Shown: one piece after another, positions 62,680-64,000 of the stretch
Position numbering within the stretch: the first letter of the stretch is position 1
Layout: each line of letters opens with the position of its first letter
NCBI RefSeq assembly: GCF_004339525.1
Contig: NZ_SMGE01000001.1
Span: 4,340,001-4,404,000 of the forward strand
Source: Flavobacterium sp. 90
Lineage (GTDB): Bacteria > Bacteroidota > Bacteroidia > Flavobacteriales > Flavobacteriaceae
Direction: 5' to 3'
Length of the DNA: 64,000 bases
Translations under genes and position numbers: made by a program
The notes under the pieces: generated by a model
Database searches by the model: none
The model's input: the letters and a program-made list of their open reading frames with translations, nothing else
Told to the model about the DNA's origin: nothing

Positions 62680-62792
62680 CTTCAAGGGATTGAAATCCCT
62701 TGCTACAAAATAAATCATTCCTCTGGAATTTTATAAGGAGTTCCGGAGGAACAAAACATATTGTAGGGATGGATTTTAATCCATCATTCGCA
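62680..62792. repeat. Intergenic repeat, family R3, copy b
   Basis: Contains AGGGATTGAAATCCCT, GGAGTTCCGGAGGAACAAAA and GATGGATTTTAATCCATCAT. The right part is near-identical to 48900-48952. It lies in a 263-bp segment (62593-62855) bounded by the near-identical 15-mers GTAGCATAATGTTAT and GTAGCGTAATATTAT, as if inserted after the AraC stop. Confidence 0.65.
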
Positions 62793-62933
62793 ATAGAAAC
62801 CCAATATTGTCATTTCTCGGGATAACAAAAATGCGCAGACTCATTTTGAATATAAGTAGCGTAATATTATATACCTTTTTTGTAAACTGATATTTGTAAC
62901 TGTTGATGTATTGTATGAATCAGGAATTGAAAT

Positions 62934-63087
62934 GTGCCGTTAGGTACTAAATATTGGTAGTCCTAATAGATTCGAAATTCGTTGGCGTGCCGTAGGTACG
63001 CAACAAAATGATAATTATTGCGTACCTACGGCACGCTAAATTTATTCTAATTCCCATTTTCTACCAATATTTAGTGCCTAACGGCAC
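62934..63087. repeat. Nested palindromic element P3
   Basis: Outer arms 62934-62960 and 63061-63087, inner arms 62985-63003 and 63018-63036, both perfect. Loop CAAAATGATAATTA. The right spacer (TAAATTTATTC) matches the complement of the P1/P2 left spacer, so the element lies in reverse orientation relative to P2. It is part of the duplicated unit 62856-63264. Confidence 0.85.
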
Positions 63088-63130
63088 AAATTGTAAACTT
63101 TCAATTTTTGATTGGTATATATTATTAATA

Positions 63131-63273
63131 GTAAATATCTAATTGAAACTGATTTAGGTATTTCGGAAATTGCCTATGAATGTGGGTATAAAACAGCTTC
63201 AAACTTCAATAAGCTGTTCAAAAAATTAATAGGAACAACTCCTAAGGAATACAGAAAAAATGCTGTAGCGTAA
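63131..63273 (+). pseudogene. Duplicated 3' fragment of the AraC gene
   Basis: Identical to 62459-62601 apart from two single-base changes. It encodes the last 47 residues (second HTH unit, GYKTASNFNK to NAVA) and the stop, without start or promoter. It belongs to a tandem unit of about 409 bp that also carries a palindromic element. Confidence 0.9.
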
Positions 63274-63344
63274 TATTATATACCTTTTTTGTAAACTGAT
63301 ATTTGATAACTGTTGATGTATTAATATGAATCAGGAATTGAAAT

Positions 63345-63498
63345 GTGCCGTTAGGTACTAAATATTGGTAGTCCTAATAGATTCGAAATTCGTTGGCGTG
63401 CCGTAGGTACGCAACAAAATGATAACTATTTCGTAACTACGGCACGCTAAATTTATTCTAATTCCCATTTTCTACCAATATTTAGTGCCTAACAGCAC
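63345..63498. repeat. Nested palindromic element P4
   Basis: The second tandem copy of P3. Outer arms 63345-63371 and 63472-63498, inner arms 63396-63414 and 63429-63447. The right inner arm has lost symmetry at two positions (TCGTAACTAC instead of GCGTACCTAC) and the outer right arm at one, so this copy is decaying. Confidence 0.85.
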
Positions 63499-64000
63499 AA
63501 ATTGTAAACTTTCAATTTTTGATTGGTATATATTATTAATTATGAATAGTATATAAGCTATGATCTAATGCTTTTTTTATTAAATCTATTTTATTTTTTC
63601 TGAAATTACGGATCAGTTTTTTGATCCTTTATTCGGTAAATTGATATTATTTTTTTAATTGATTCAAATTAATATTAAAATAGCTACTTATTTCGCTGTT
63701 TTTTATGAAATTAATTAAAAAGATAATAAATGCTTAATTAATGATAATTTTGACTTAAAATAAAACTTAATAATGCAATAATTTTATTTTTTTTAGATTG
63801 AAGCAAAATATTTTGTTCTATAAATAAAACGATTTAGTAGATTCGTTTCTCTTTGCTAAAGATAAAAGGCATTGCGTTCCTGTTATAAGGAATTAGTTGT
63901 AAAATATAAAAGCATAAATCTAATAGATAGCGATTAATCTTTGTTTTTAATTGATAATCAAATCGTTTTAGGTTTTTAATCTGAGATTTTAAATAAAATA
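63499..64000. other. AT-rich non-coding end of the window with a repeat of the AraC-promoter 16-mer
   Basis: No gene was seen in these 502 bp. AATAAAACGATTTAGT at 63823-63838 is identical to the 16-mer in the AraC promoter. AAATCGTTTTA (63960-63970) is an inverted partial copy. The stretch is probably the upstream region of a gene beyond the window end. Confidence 0.5.

Noticed and set aside
62934..63498. Regularly spaced repeats that could suggest a CRISPR array
   Set aside because: There are only two long, self-complementary copies with no short direct repeats and no spacers, and no cas gene is nearby.
63600..63640. Small hairpin GGATCA/TGATCC followed by T residues
   Set aside because: The stem is only six base pairs and no gene ends just before it, so I do not call it a terminator.

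Overview
The window looks like the chromosome of a Flavobacterium-type Bacteroidota. It is AT-rich, carries two SusC/SusD outer-membrane pairs, has many lipoproteins with short LxxC lipoboxes, contains a giant hybrid two-component sensor (HTCS), and shows a TTG-N19-TAnnTTTG promoter. No rRNA, tRNA, CRISPR array, phage or IS transposase gene was seen.

Layout. (1) 1-10882, + strand: a SusC (5' end outside the window), SusD, a TlpA-like thioredoxin protein, an S9 peptidase and an M16 peptidase. It resembles a protein/peptide-utilisation locus rather than a sugar PUL. (2) 11083-27443, - strand: a beta-glucan/xylan PUL (SusC, SusD, TIG-domain surface glycan-binding lipoprotein, GH10, GH16), its HTCS regulator and a GH3 beta-glucosidase. 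A conserved 38-bp two-part motif lies upstream of both susC and the GH3 gene, probably the HTCS operator. (3) 27800-30378: a solitary phosphoesterase and a Fic protein with an N-terminal HTH, the latter with a large inverted repeat over its promoter. (4) 30561-36288, - strand: a type III polyketide synthase cluster (FAD oxidoreductase, methyltransferase, type III PKS, dehydratase, ketosynthase, ACP, phosphopantetheinyl transferase), probably for a phenolic or pyrone lipid. (5) 36664-40285: a membrane histidine kinase with a single-domain response regulator, and a LytS/LytTR-type pair. (6) 40774-62601: a sodium:solute symporter, GH130, CBM9-like and GHL10-like proteins, GH20, three GH29, GH92, glycosylasparaginase, ROK kinase, an esterase and an AraC regulator. 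Together these can dismantle fucosylated N-glycans down to Asn-GlcNAc, without a local SusC/SusD pair. (7) 62602-64000: non-coding, with a tandem duplication carrying the 3' end of the AraC gene.

Intergenic regions are rich in repeats. A nested-palindrome element (about 154-bp core, four copies) shows an internally inverted loop in one copy. Three further structured families occur at 7.9/25.0/33.1 kb, 48.9/62.7 kb and 49.0/53.0 kb. A cluster of apparent single-base deletions at 40.4-40.77 kb looks like decayed small genes.

Functional calls rest on motifs read from the translated sequence and knowledge of the families. No database search was run.
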